Counted from the first letter of the stretch, positions 44,988 through 53,696 are shown. The stretch is DNA of 64,000 nt from Runella sp. MFBS21 (GCF_029433105.1 NZ_JARNTW010000009.1:1-64000), one strand, 5' to 3'. The notes: generated by a model not told the origin, from the letters alone. Translations and numbers: made by a program.

Positions 44988-46319
44988 TTAATGCCCTTTG
45001 ATAAGCGACAATAATGCAAACAAATTAATAAACCACAGAGCCATAGAAACATCTCGCCATCGACCAAGCGCTATTTTGAGAATGGTCCAACTTAAAAAGC
45101 CAAATATAATACCTTGGGTAATAGAATAGCTAAAAGGTATCAACACCAATGCTAACAAACTCGGGATGGCTTCATCGAGCTGTGACCAATTGATTTTGGC
45201 AATAGGTTTCATCATAAATGCCCCTACCAATACCAAAGCGGGTGCGGTAGCTATGCTCGGTATCATGGACAGCAGAGGCGATAAAAACATAAAAGGTAAA
45301 AAAAGTATGCCTGCCACTACAGCCGTAAGGCCTGTTCGCCCGCCTTGTTCGATACCCACCGCTGATTCTATATAGGCTGTACCAGGACTTGTACCTATGA
45401 GGCCAGCGAGAGTGGTAGCGATGGCATCGGTAAGGAGTGATTGCTTAATATTTCGTGGATCCCCGTTGGCATCATATAGATTGGCGGCTTCGGCTACTCC
45501 TACAAAAGTAGAGAGGCTATCAAACAAATCTGTGAAAGCAAAAGCGAAAATAACTGGCCAAAGCGACAAGGATAAAGACCCTGCCAAATCAAGTTGAAAA
45601 AGAAGACTAAAGTTGGGAGGAGCCGAAAAACCGCTCCATTGCACCAAGATTTTTTGACCAAAATTAATAGCAGAAGCATCGCCCCACCATCTGCCGATGG
45701 GTACTGCGGCTAGGGTAGTCAAAATGATACCGATAACAATTCCGCCCGTGACTCTTTTAATCACTAAAATAGCGGTGATTGCCAACCCAAAAAGGAAAGA
45801 GAGTAAGATAGGGTCTTTGAGGTTGCCGATGCTGACCAAAGTAGCAGGATTGCTAACGATGAATTTGGCATTGGTAAGGCCAATCAAAGTAATAAATAAG
45901 CCAATCCCTGACGAAATAGCATATCGAAGAGGTTTGGGAATAGCTCTTACTATATGAGTACGAATGTTGAAAAAAGACAATAACAAGAAGATAATTCCTG
46001 CCCAAAATACCGCTCCTAACGCCGTCTGCCAAGCTACACCCATACCTTTGACTACGCTAAAAGTAAAAAAGGCATTTAGCCCCATCCCTGGAGCCACTAG
46101 CAGAGGGTTGCGGGCGTAAAGCCCCATCATGACGCTACAAAAAAAAGACAACAAAACCGTGGCCGTCAATACGCCGTCAAAGGGCATTCCAGATTGGCTA
46201 AGAATGGCGGGATTGACGACTATAATGTACATAGTGGCCAGAAAAGAAGATATGCCCGCGACTATTTCTGTTCGAAGGTTGGTGCCGTTTTGTGACAATA
46301 GAAAGTAACGTTGGAGCAT
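44988..46319 (-). CDS. NCS2 family purine permease (AzgA/PbuG-like)
   Basis: Inner-membrane permease for hypoxanthine, guanine or adenine. The 443 residues contain about 12-13 membrane segments. Family motifs are the N-terminal TEIVAGISSFLATMYIIVVNPAILS, the loop VAPGMGLNAFFTFSVVKG and GTSPGTAYIESAVGIEQGGRTGL, the last being diagnostic of the AzgA-like branch. It starts at an ATG. A structured intergenic element separates it from the upstream 2Fe-2S protein gene on the same strand. Confidence 0.92.
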   Translation of the reverse strand: MLQRYFLLSQNGTNLRTEIVAGISSFLATMYIIVVNPAILSQSGMPFDGVLTATVLLSFFCSVMMGLYARNPLLVAPGMGLNAFFTFSVVKGMGVAWQTALGAVFWAGIIFLLLSFFNIRTHIVRAIPKPLRYAISSGIGLFITLIGLTNAKFIVSNPATLVSIGNLKDPILLSFLFGLAITAILVIKRVTGGIVIGIILTTLAAVPIGRWWGDASAINFGQKILVQWSGFSAPPNFSLLFQLDLAGSLSLSLWPVIFAFAFTDLFDSLSTFVGVAEAANLYDANGDPRNIKQSLLTDAIATTLAGLIGTSPGTAYIESAVGIEQGGRTGLTAVVAGILFLPFMFLSPLLSMIPSIATAPALVLVGAFMMKPIAKINWSQLDEAIPSLLALVLIPFSYSITQGIIFGFLSWTILKIALGRWRDVSMALWFINLFALLSLIKGH

Positions 46320-46356
46320 ACATTGAGACGGTTTTGGGAAGCGGTAAAAATAAGAA

Positions 46357-46406
46357 TGCCGTTGTTGAAAATAAAGTCTTGGGGAAGATTTACCTCAACA
46401 ACGGCA
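46357..46406 (-). ncRNA. Long hairpin in the leader of the purine permease gene
   Basis: A 12-bp perfect stem TGCCGTTGTTGA/TCAACAACGGCA (46357-46368 and 46395-46406) encloses a 26-base segment that can itself pair (AAATCTT with AAGACTTT, one bulge). On the minus strand it lies after the ferredoxin-like gene and about 40 bases before the permease ATG. It may be a terminator of the first gene or a cis-acting leader of the second; the T-run is weak. Confidence 0.4.
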
Positions 46407-46424
46407 ACAAAATAATCAATATTC

Positions 46425-46730
46425 TTAGAATGGTAATCTCAGACGCTCTACAGGAGTATCATTTACAAGATGGCTTTCTACAATTTCTTCTACGTCAGAT
46501 AGCTCTACTTTTCCATAAAATATTCCTTCTGGGTATACTACCAACGCAGGCCCAAAAGCACATACATCTAAACAGCCAGCTCGTTGTGCGCGGATGTCAA
46601 TATGTAAATTTTTGTCTTTTAGTGAGTTTTTGAAGGCATCTACGAGAGCCATGCCATGTTCTGTGCCACAGCATTTTTTGCCACCATCTTTTTGGTTGGT
46701 ACAGATAAAAACGTGCTTTTTATATTTCAT
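46425..46730 (-). CDS. Thioredoxin-like 2Fe-2S ferredoxin
   Basis: A 101-residue protein of the thioredoxin-fold 2Fe-2S ferredoxin family (NuoE C-terminal-like). The four cluster ligands are likely Cys10 (VFICTNQ), one of Cys20/Cys21 (KKCCG), Cys53 and Cys57 (AGCLDVCAFGP), the usual C-x10-C and C-x3-C layout. It should carry electrons in the cytoplasm; the partner is unknown. It starts at an ATG. Confidence 0.88.
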   Translation of the reverse strand: MKYKKHVFICTNQKDGGKKCCGTEHGMALVDAFKNSLKDKNLHIDIRAQRAGCLDVCAFGPALVVYPEGIFYGKVELSDVEEIVESHLVNDTPVERLRLPF

Positions 46731-46829
46731 AATTGTTTGATTGGTAAACTAAGTAACAAATAAAAGTTGGGCGTCAGGAAAATAGCAGTTATCTACCTTT
46801 CCAACGCCCAACTTTAGTAATAGGATGAC

Positions 46830-48929
46830 TTATCTTTTGGCTACAGAAGGAGCTTTAATGAGGGTAATATAATCGGCCAAAATCCGACTACTCTCATTCA
46901 TATAAATATCCTTTTTCTTCTTTTTGTCGATTGGCTTTGCCGCAGTTTGGGCGTCCTCGTCTTCCTCGTCCTCGTCAGTTTCAAGTTTTTTGAGTGCTTC
47001 ACGCTTTTTCTCTGCTTCTTCGCGTTCTTTTTTGCGTTTGGTTTCTTGAAGCGATACGATTGTGTTTTGACGAGCTTTGCGGAAAAGGTCTATTTCTTCC
47101 ACAAAAGTCTTCATTTCTTGCTCTGATTTTAGACGTTGTTGGTATTTATCACGCAGTTTTGCGACTTGCTTTTCATTGAGCGCTTTGGTAATATCAAAAC
47201 GAGCAGAGGAGATTTGATCCCAAGGCAAAGCCGTAGGCTGAGAACTCTCACCGTATTCTTCGGCGCTAAATGCCGAGGGGAATTCGATGTCAGGTGTTAC
47301 GCCTTTACGTTGAGTACTACTACCATTGATTCTGTAAAACTTCGCTACTGTGATATTGATTTGGCCTAATTTGTCGCTATCGCGTATCCATTGGTTTAGA
47401 TCTACCATGGTTTGAACAGTGCCTTTACCATAGGTTTGTTCTCCTAAGATAATACCACGTTTGTAGTCTTGGATTGCTGCTGCAAAAATCTCCGATGCTG
47501 AGGCGCTGAAACGATTGATAAGCACAGCCACAGGGCCATCATAAGCAATAGCTGGGTCGGGGTCAGTTTGTACTTCTGTATCACCGCTTGATTCGCGTAC
47601 TTGTACTACCGGCCCTTTCGAGATAAAAAGACCTGTCAACGAAATTGCTTCAGTCAAAGAACCACCGCCATTGTTGCGTAGGTCGATGACCAATCCGTCG
47701 ATATTCTCAGTTTTCAAAGAATCTATGAGCTTATGTACATCACGGGTTGTACTGGCAAAATCTTTATCACGTTTGCCGGCTCCTTCAAAATCACGATAGA
47801 AAGAAGGAATATTGATAACCCCAATCTTGTAATCATGCTTATCTTGGGTAATCGTCACGATTTCTTTTTTAGCTCGTGATGTTTGTAAGTTTACTTTTTC
47901 CCGAATAAGCTGTATTTCTTTTGGGGGGTCATTAGCAAGCGCATCGGCGGCCAAAACTTGTAATCTCACTACGGTACCTTTGGCACCTTTTATTTTTTTG
48001 ACGGCGTCATCCACATACCAGCCTACAATGTCTTCATATTTTCCTTCAGCGCCTTGTGCTACTCCGATGATGCGATCGTCTTTTTTGAGACGTTTATCTT
48101 TGAAGGCAGGACCTCCAGGTACTACTTCTACTACTTTGATGTAATTGCCGTCTTCGCGCAATACCGCCCCAATACCTTCCAAAGCCTGATACATATCTTG
48201 CTTGAAGCGGTCCGAATCCATTGGCGAGAAGTAGCGAGTGTGTGGGTCTAGCACTTCACAAAATGAGTTCATATACATCTGAAATACTTGCTCACTTTTA
48301 AAACGCCCTAGGTTACGCTCCCGATTTTTGTAGCGGTCTTTTAGCAGGGTTACAATAGAACTATCTGCTTTACCGGAGAGTTTGAGTTCTAATGCCTCAT
48401 TTTTAATAAGCTTACGCCATACTTCGTTGAGCTCATCCGTATTTTTAGCCCACGTTACTTTTTCGCGGTCGGTATTGAAAGATTCGTCCACCGTAAAATC
48501 AAACGAAGGATTGGCTAGCAGTTTATCAATGTAAGTACTACGTTCGCGATAGCGTTTGCGGAATGTATTATAAATATCATACGCCGCTACTAAGTCACCA
48601 TTGTTGAGAGACTCATCTAGCTGGAAACGATATTTGTCAAAGTACTGTATATCCGATGACAGGAAGTACAGTTTCCCACGGTCAATCTCATTGAGGTAGT
48701 TTTCATACATCTTTGAGGAGAGTGAGTCATTGACAGTAAATTTCCGATAATGATAGCCCGAAAAGATTTTGGTCACATAAGCTTCTACTTTTTCTTGTGT
48801 GACGGTCGGCTTCAAATCATCGTCGGATGCAGTAAAAGGGCGAGAATTGCGCGTAGAGCGCGCGTCGTCGGGTTGCAGACCGAGCAGCAACACGGGAGCT
48901 AAGGCGATTAAAATGCTTTTCATTTTCAT
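46830..48929 (-). CDS. Tail-specific protease, S41 family (Prc-like)
   Basis: Large periplasmic C-terminal processing protease. From the ATG at 48929 it has 699 residues with a signal peptide; an upstream frame extension of 17 residues is possible. It has an N-terminal helical domain (about 40-210) typical of Prc/Tsp, a PDZ domain (about 230-330, GIGAVLREDGNYIKVVEVVPGGPA), the S41 domain with nucleophile in INRFSASASEIFAAAIQDY and lysine in TYGKGTVQ, and a C-terminal DUF3340-like helical region with a highly charged Lys/Glu stretch. It is a distinct type from the shorter S41 protease at 7852-9504. It lies just downstream of the FKBP gene on the same strand, 76 bases apart. Confidence 0.93.
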   Translation of the reverse strand: MKMKSILIALAPVLLLGLQPDDARSTRNSRPFTASDDDLKPTVTQEKVEAYVTKIFSGYHYRKFTVNDSLSSKMYENYLNEIDRGKLYFLSSDIQYFDKYRFQLDESLNNGDLVAAYDIYNTFRKRYRERSTYIDKLLANPSFDFTVDESFNTDREKVTWAKNTDELNEVWRKLIKNEALELKLSGKADSSIVTLLKDRYKNRERNLGRFKSEQVFQMYMNSFCEVLDPHTRYFSPMDSDRFKQDMYQALEGIGAVLREDGNYIKVVEVVPGGPAFKDKRLKKDDRIIGVAQGAEGKYEDIVGWYVDDAVKKIKGAKGTVVRLQVLAADALANDPPKEIQLIREKVNLQTSRAKKEIVTITQDKHDYKIGVINIPSFYRDFEGAGKRDKDFASTTRDVHKLIDSLKTENIDGLVIDLRNNGGGSLTEAISLTGLFISKGPVVQVRESSGDTEVQTDPDPAIAYDGPVAVLINRFSASASEIFAAAIQDYKRGIILGEQTYGKGTVQTMVDLNQWIRDSDKLGQINITVAKFYRINGSSTQRKGVTPDIEFPSAFSAEEYGESSQPTALPWDQISSARFDITKALNEKQVAKLRDKYQQRLKSEQEMKTFVEEIDLFRKARQNTIVSLQETKRKKEREEAEKKREALKKLETDEDEEDEDAQTAAKPIDKKKKKDIYMNESSRILADYITLIKAPSVAKR

Positions 48930-49005
48930 AAACTGATTTATTGACTTTGGTGTGAGATTTTGGGGGTGAAAAGACGCCACACTACGCCCACAAAACCAAT
49001 CAAAA

Positions 49006-49782
49006 TCACTTAACTATTTCTAACAACTCTACTTCAAAAATCAGGGCAGAATAAGGCTTAATCGTTGCACCAGGTGAGCGTTCGCCATAGGCGAGGGCTT
49101 GCGGTACATACAATTTCCATTTTGAACCTACGGGCATTAGCTGAAGGGCTTCGACCCATCCCTGAATTACGCCTCCCACCGGAAATTCGGCAGGTTGACC
49201 GCGCTGCACAGAGCTATCAAAAATCGTTCCATCAATCAGAGTTCCATGATAGTGTGTTTTGACGGTACTGTTGATTGTAGGCTTAGGTCCATCTCCTGCT
49301 TTCAAGATTTCGTATTGTAAGCCACTTGGTAGTGTAACGATTCCTGGCTTCTTTTTGTTTTCTTCCAAGAATTTCTCCCCTTCAAGCTTATTGCTTTCGT
49401 ATTTTTTGGCTTCGGAAGCTTGGCGCTCAGCTTGTAGCTTAGAAAAAAACTTGCCTAACACCATCTGTGCTTGTGACTCGTCAAAGTCGGTCTTGTTTGT
49501 TTTTAAAACGTCCTGAATACCTTTAGATAATAAGTTTATATTGATGTTTTCTAATCCTTGGCTTTTAAGCGTTTGGGCAATGTTCATTCCTATTCCGTAG
49601 GCAACTGAGTCCAGCTCACTGCTCATTTTGGAACTAGCGGGTGCGGCAGGAGTAGGGGCTTTTTTTACAGCAGTGGCGGGTTTGGCGGGAGTTTTTGCAG
49701 GGGTGGGTGTTTTTTTAGTTTGAGCAATGGATACGCAAGTTGAAACAAGAATCAAACAAAACAACGAGGTGAGACGCTTCAT
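49006..49782 (-). CDS. FKBP-type peptidyl-prolyl isomerase
   Basis: Periplasmic proline isomerase and chaperone of the FkpA/Mip type, 258 residues. Order: signal peptide (1-20), Pro/Ala/Lys-rich linker (22-52), helical dimerisation domain (about 55-140 with DSVAYGIGMNIAQTLKSQG), and FKBP domain (about 155-257) with GTIFDSSVQRGQPAEFPVG, VIQGWVEALQLMPVGSKW and the final SALIFEVELL strand. It starts at an ATG. The pairing with a tail-specific protease gene suggests periplasmic protein quality control. Confidence 0.92.
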   Translation of the reverse strand: MKRLTSLFCLILVSTCVSIAQTKKTPTPAKTPAKPATAVKKAPTPAAPASSKMSSELDSVAYGIGMNIAQTLKSQGLENININLLSKGIQDVLKTNKTDFDESQAQMVLGKFFSKLQAERQASEAKKYESNKLEGEKFLEENKKKPGIVTLPSGLQYEILKAGDGPKPTINSTVKTHYHGTLIDGTIFDSSVQRGQPAEFPVGGVIQGWVEALQLMPVGSKWKLYVPQALAYGERSPGATIKPYSALIFEVELLEIVK

Positions 49783-49937
49783 GCAATTGTAATTATTTTT
49801 GGGATGAATTTAGTTTTTTAATAGTTTTCGTAAATAAACGTAAAATTTACAGAAAAAAGTTTGGCAGAATGAATTATTTGAAATTAATCCCGCATATTGG
49901 GTTAGCCTTTGAATTAATTTTTTAAGCTTTTACGTTA

Positions 49938-50765
49938 TTGAGCCACTTTTACACTTCATTCGATTTCTCGGTGCACCACGACATCGCTTTGCATTCGGTC
50001 TATTTACAGCGAAATATTGTGCTGGATATTGTGCTGCCGTCCCATTATCATTCATCTGGAGAATTTTATAAAGTGCTTTATATGAATGACGGCCAAGACC
50101 TTGAACGCCTTCATCTGCTCGAAGTGCTGAAAAAATCGCACCACTCATCGGCGCTTTCATCATTTATCGTGATAGCGGTTCATTGTGGGGAGCGTATCAT
50201 GGAATATGGCACTGCCTCCCAAGCAGACTATAAGGAGCGGGGAGCTAAGGCTGGTGACTATACTTCTTTTATTTTACATGAACTGATGCCTCACATTGAA
50301 TCTAAGTACCGTGTTTTGAAAGGCCCTGAGCATACCGTATTTTGTGGATTTTCGCTGGGTGGATTGTCGGCCTTTGATATTACGTGGCATCACCCTTCTC
50401 ATTTTGGAAAAGCGGGCGTATTTTCGGGTTCTTTTTGGTGGCGGCAAAGGGCTTTTGATGAATACTATGACGACTATCACGACCGTATCATGCATCGCTT
50501 GGTAAGGGAGTCTCCTTGGTTTCCTCCTCATTCAAAACCACACTTTTGGCTTCAAACTGGCACCGAAGATGAGACAGATGACCGCAACAACAATGGCGTG
50601 ATTGACTCCATAGATGATACCCTAGATTTGATTGCAGAACTCGAAAAAAAAGGCTATCGTCTTGGAGAGGATGTCTGCTATGTAGAAGTGCTGGGTGGCC
50701 AGCACAACCAAGAAACTTGGGCGGCTATCATGCCGGAGTTTTTACGGTGGGCTTTTGGTAGATAG
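49938..50765 (+). CDS. Alpha/beta-hydrolase esterase (enterochelin esterase-like)
   Basis: A 275-residue putative esterase of the PF00756 family, without signal peptide. The nucleophile elbow is CGFSLGGLSAFD (Ser in GxSxG) and the likely catalytic His is in GGQHNQETW. The start is unusual: the frame opens with a TTG at 49938 just after a stop, and the first ATG comes nearly 50 residues later inside the conserved MNDGQD segment, so the TTG is the best choice. A segment DRNNNGVIDSID reads like a calcium-binding EF-hand loop. Substrate unknown; similar proteins are often annotated as esterases of siderophore or sugar esters. Confidence 0.82.
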   Translation: MSHFYTSFDFSVHHDIALHSVYLQRNIVLDIVLPSHYHSSGEFYKVLYMNDGQDLERLHLLEVLKKSHHSSALSSFIVIAVHCGERIMEYGTASQADYKERGAKAGDYTSFILHELMPHIESKYRVLKGPEHTVFCGFSLGGLSAFDITWHHPSHFGKAGVFSGSFWWRQRAFDEYYDDYHDRIMHRLVRESPWFPPHSKPHFWLQTGTEDETDDRNNNGVIDSIDDTLDLIAELEKKGYRLGEDVCYVEVLGGQHNQETWAAIMPEFLRWAFGR

Positions 50766-50797
50766 TTTTTTTGTTTGAAGTCACTATTTAGCTTTTT

Positions 50798-50813
50798 TGT
50801 CAGATAGCCGACA
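50798..50813. promoter_or_regulatory. 16-bp palindromic site upstream of the YHS gene
   Basis: TGTCAGATAGCCGACA has outer half-sites TGTC/GACA with an inner G/C pair. Its centre (50805.5) lies 36.5 bases before the end of a -7-like element CAGTTTTG (50835-50842, 7/8 to TAnnTTTG). That places it near -42, the usual place for a class II Crp/Fnr activator. A nearly identical site with identical spacing precedes the DM13 gene. Confidence 0.65.
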
Positions 50814-50865
50814 TTTGGTATGATAGAAAGAAAGCAGTTTTGTGTCGTAAAAAAACATTTATGTC

Positions 50866-51327
50866 ATGAAAACAAAAATTTCTTTGTTTATCGCACTATT
50901 GATGCTTGGAATCGCTAATGCTCAACAAAATCTAAATTACCGTACAAAACAATTTAACTTAGACAAAGGAGTTGCTTTGTCGGGCTATGACCCGGTTAGT
51001 TATTTTCTTAAAAATCCCACGAAGGGTTCTAAAACGTATGTATTTACGCAAGACGGGGTTAAGTATTATTTTGCGAATGCGGCCAACCTAGAGACTTTCA
51101 AGAAAAACCCTGCTGCTTATGAACCTCAATATGGCGGCTGGTGTGCTTACGCTATGGGTGCCAAGGGCGAAAAAGTCGAAGTAGACCCTGAGACTTATAA
51201 AATCGTGGAAGGTAAATTGTATTTGTTTTACAATCGGCTCTTCAACAATACCCTTACTGACTGGAATAAGGATGAAAGCAATCTGAAAAGAAAGGCAGAT
51301 GTCAACTGGATGAAATTTGTAAAATAA
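50866..51327 (+). CDS. Secreted YHS domain protein
   Basis: A 153-residue exported protein. The signal peptide is MKTKISLFIALLMLGIANAQ, then a YHS domain (about 40-105) with ALSGYDPVSYF, YYFANAANLETFKKNPAAYEPQYGGWCAYAM. YHS domains bind metal in several proteins, and the conserved Tyr, Cys and aromatic pattern is kept (Cys in GGWCAY). It opens the group of four plus-strand genes and has the palindromic site in front. The ATG is 23 bases after the -7 element. Confidence 0.88.
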   Translation: MKTKISLFIALLMLGIANAQQNLNYRTKQFNLDKGVALSGYDPVSYFLKNPTKGSKTYVFTQDGVKYYFANAANLETFKKNPAAYEPQYGGWCAYAMGAKGEKVEVDPETYKIVEGKLYLFYNRLFNNTLTDWNKDESNLKRKADVNWMKFVK

Positions 51328-51356
51328 TTGCTTTCAACTAATTTTAGAACAGAGAC

Positions 51357-51758
51357 ATGGAAATTAGAAAGATTATTTCGTGGATAGCCCAAATAACGGC
51401 AGCAGTAATTTTACTACAAACTTTATGGTTTAAGTTTACGGCAGCCCCCGAGAGTGTTTATATATTTTCAACTTTGGGTGTAGAGCCTTATGGGCGAATT
51501 GGTTCAGGAGTCATAGAGTTAGTAGCGGGATTACTTTTGTTGACTCCCCGATTTTGTAGTCTCGGAGCTTTGATAGCACTAGCTACGATGAAGGGAGCTA
51601 TTATCTCACACCTTACATTGCTAGGAATAGAGATATTGGGTGATGGGGGAGAGCTATTTGGATTGGCAATCATTACTTTTGTTTGTTGTGGAGTAGTAAT
51701 ATTTTTAAATTTTGAACAGCTTCGTGGTTTTGCACGAAAATGGGGAATACTCTTTTAA
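51357..51758 (+). CDS. DoxX family membrane protein
   Basis: A 133-residue inner-membrane protein with four hydrophobic helices in the DoxX pattern (SGVIELVAGLLLLTPR, then FCSLGALIALATMKGAIISHL). DoxX family members take part in respiratory or redox processes in some organisms, but no fixed reaction is known. It starts at an ATG 29 bases after the YHS gene, so they are very likely co-transcribed. Confidence 0.82.
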   Translation: MEIRKIISWIAQITAAVILLQTLWFKFTAAPESVYIFSTLGVEPYGRIGSGVIELVAGLLLLTPRFCSLGALIALATMKGAIISHLTLLGIEILGDGGELFGLAIITFVCCGVVIFLNFEQLRGFARKWGILF

Positions 51759-51803
51759 ATAGAGGGGCGCTTTTTTAGGACTTCTTAAACACATTTCTAT
51801 CGT

Positions 51804-52847
51804 ATGTTTTCCAAACAAAAGTTGCCGCTGTGGCTCATTAAAATATTTAATTATGAATACTGGACATGGTGGGTATTTTTCTTGCCCTTAGCGCCTTATT
51901 GGATGTATTTGGCTTTTCGAAATCGCTCACTTACTTATTTTACCACCGTCAACCCTTGTATCCCTGATGGAGGAGTCTTTGGGGAGTCCAAAAAAGACAT
52001 CCTTGATTTGATAGATAAGTCTTACCGCCCCGCAGATATTTTTGTGTTTAAGGGAGAGAATTGGGAACATGTAAAGCTAAAGCTCACACTGGCCAAAATC
52101 AATTTTCCGGTAGTGGCAAAACCTGACGTAGGAGGACGTGGTTTTAAGGTATATAAGCTAGAAACACCGGAAGCACTTAAAACTTACTTGGAAGCGTCAT
52201 CGCAGCCTGTGATAGTACAAGAATTTATTGATTATGACATTGAGCTAGGTGTCATGTATGCCCGTATGCCCAATGCCTCTTCAGGTCAAATCACCTCGAT
52301 TGTTCATAAAGAATTTCTTCACATAACGGGTGATGGGAAATCGACCGTCGAACAATTATTAAGCCAAAACCTACGCGCACGGTTTTCGATGGACGAACTT
52401 CGCGAACGCCTCAAAGAGCAGTGGCACACTGTACCCAAAAAAGGAGAAACAATGTTTCTACAGCCTATCGGGAATCATTGTTTAGGAACGAAGTTTTTGA
52501 ATGGCAATCACCTCATCAACGAACAATTGGTAAAAGTCTTTGATAAAATCGCTATCCCAATCGATGGGTTTTACTATGGTAGGTTTGATCTGAAAGTGCC
52601 TACATGGGAAGATTTGTATGAAGGGCGCAACATCAAAATTCTAGAACTGAACGGTGCTACTTCCGAGCCTGGGCACGTCTATGACCCAAACTACACGCTT
52701 TGGAAAGCCTACAGAGATATCATGTACAATATGAAAACCGTGGCCGATATTAGTGCTTACAATATGCGTAGAGGTATAAGACCCACTCCGCTGAGGGAAT
52801 TAATTCAGACCTCAAGGACATTTTTTGCAATGAGCGGACAGCTATAG
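51804..52847 (+). CDS. Membrane-anchored ATP-grasp enzyme, D-Ala-D-Ala ligase-like
   Basis: A 347-residue ATP-grasp protein. Residues about 17-40 (YWTWWVFFLPLAPYWMYLAF) are strongly hydrophobic and would tie it to the inner membrane. The ATP-grasp part (about 75-310) shows PVVAKPDVGGRGFKVYK, PVIVQEFIDYDIELGVMY and the metal-binding end YGRFDLKVPTW ... ILELNGATSEPGH, so the fold and Mg-ATP site are intact. Such enzymes join a carboxylate to an amine or thiol; annotation as D-alanine-D-alanine ligase is common but unsupported because the amino acid-binding domain differs. It follows DoxX by 45 bases in the same run. Confidence 0.78.
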   Translation: MFSKQKLPLWLIKIFNYEYWTWWVFFLPLAPYWMYLAFRNRSLTYFTTVNPCIPDGGVFGESKKDILDLIDKSYRPADIFVFKGENWEHVKLKLTLAKINFPVVAKPDVGGRGFKVYKLETPEALKTYLEASSQPVIVQEFIDYDIELGVMYARMPNASSGQITSIVHKEFLHITGDGKSTVEQLLSQNLRARFSMDELRERLKEQWHTVPKKGETMFLQPIGNHCLGTKFLNGNHLINEQLVKVFDKIAIPIDGFYYGRFDLKVPTWEDLYEGRNIKILELNGATSEPGHVYDPNYTLWKAYRDIMYNMKTVADISAYNMRRGIRPTPLRELIQTSRTFFAMSGQL

Positions 52848-52913
52848 GTAGAGTAAATAGTTTTTGTATATTTACCACTACTTATAACCTACTGATAAAA
52901 AAATACTTGCCTA

Positions 52914-53615
52914 ATGGCCTCTCAATTTCCGCTCGAAACCCGCTACTGGTATCTGCGTGATCACCAGTTGTTTAGGCACCTCAATTCCGCCGAACTCCGT
53001 CAAATTTGTCTGATTACAAATTTTAAAACTGCCAAAAAAAGCGAGATTATTTATTTTGCTCATGACGAGCAAAATAGGGTATATTTACTCAAAAAAGGTA
53101 TCATCAAAATCGTAGAGCTTGACGAGGATGGCACTGAGACGGTCAAGGATGTGCTTCAAAAAGGAGACCTCTTTGGACAGCTTACACTCGACGATACCGA
53201 AATGGAAGAATATGCCATTGCGCTGTCTGATTATGTCACTTGCTGTAGTTTCTTAATCGAAGATTTCGAGGAAGTGATTAGACAGCACCCTTCATTGGCT
53301 ATAAAATTTACAAAATTAATTGGGCTGAGATTTCGACGTCTAGAAAATCGTTATTCCAACCTTATGTTTAAGGATGTACGTACGCGATTGCTTCTTTTTT
53401 TGGAAGATTGGGCCGAAAAAGAAGGTACAGTCGAAAACAATGCGATTATGCTCAAAAACTACCTTACTCACCAAGACATGGCGGGATTGGTATGTAGTAC
53501 GCGCCAAACGGTCTCACAATTGTTCAATGAATTTAAGCAGCACGGTCTGATAGACTATAATCGTAGCTCAATCATTATTCCTGATTTAAAACGACTTAAA
53601 AGTTTCGTGAACTAA
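52914..53615 (+). CDS. Crp/Fnr family transcriptional regulator
   Basis: A 233-residue regulator with an N-terminal cyclic-nucleotide-binding-like jelly roll (about 18-125), a dimer helix (about 128-160) and a C-terminal winged helix (about 165-230), with recognition helix STRQTVSQLFNEF. Gln198 stands where Crp and Fnr have a conserved Glu, so its DNA target should differ from theirs. Cysteines are at 32, 110, 111 and 194 but not in the Fnr cluster pattern. The gene sits 66 bases after the ATP-grasp gene and directly before the second palindromic site, so it probably controls both groups and perhaps itself. Confidence 0.92.
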   Translation: MASQFPLETRYWYLRDHQLFRHLNSAELRQICLITNFKTAKKSEIIYFAHDEQNRVYLLKKGIIKIVELDEDGTETVKDVLQKGDLFGQLTLDDTEMEEYAIALSDYVTCCSFLIEDFEEVIRQHPSLAIKFTKLIGLRFRRLENRYSNLMFKDVRTRLLLFLEDWAEKEGTVENNAIMLKNYLTHQDMAGLVCSTRQTVSQLFNEFKQHGLIDYNRSSIIIPDLKRLKSFVN

Positions 53616-53626
53616 TCGTAGCCAAA

Positions 53627-53642
53627 TGTCAGGAAGCCGACA
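53627..53642. promoter_or_regulatory. 16-bp palindromic site upstream of the DM13 operon
   Basis: TGTCAGGAAGCCGACA, sharing 14 of 16 bases with the site at 50798-50813 and followed on both by ATTYGG. Its centre (53634.5) is 36.5 bases before the end of the -7-like element GATATTTG (53664-53671, 7/8), exactly as at the first site. The DM13 ATG follows 25 bases after the -7 element. Confidence 0.65.
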
Positions 53643-53696
53643 TTCGGAGTGAGGTAAGTTTTTGATATTTGTAATGTAAACTTTAAAACTTATTCC

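Noticed and set aside
46425-46730. Thioredoxin-like ferredoxin as redox partner of the P450
   Set aside because: It is of the NuoE-like thioredoxin fold and lies 35 kb away; nothing connects them.
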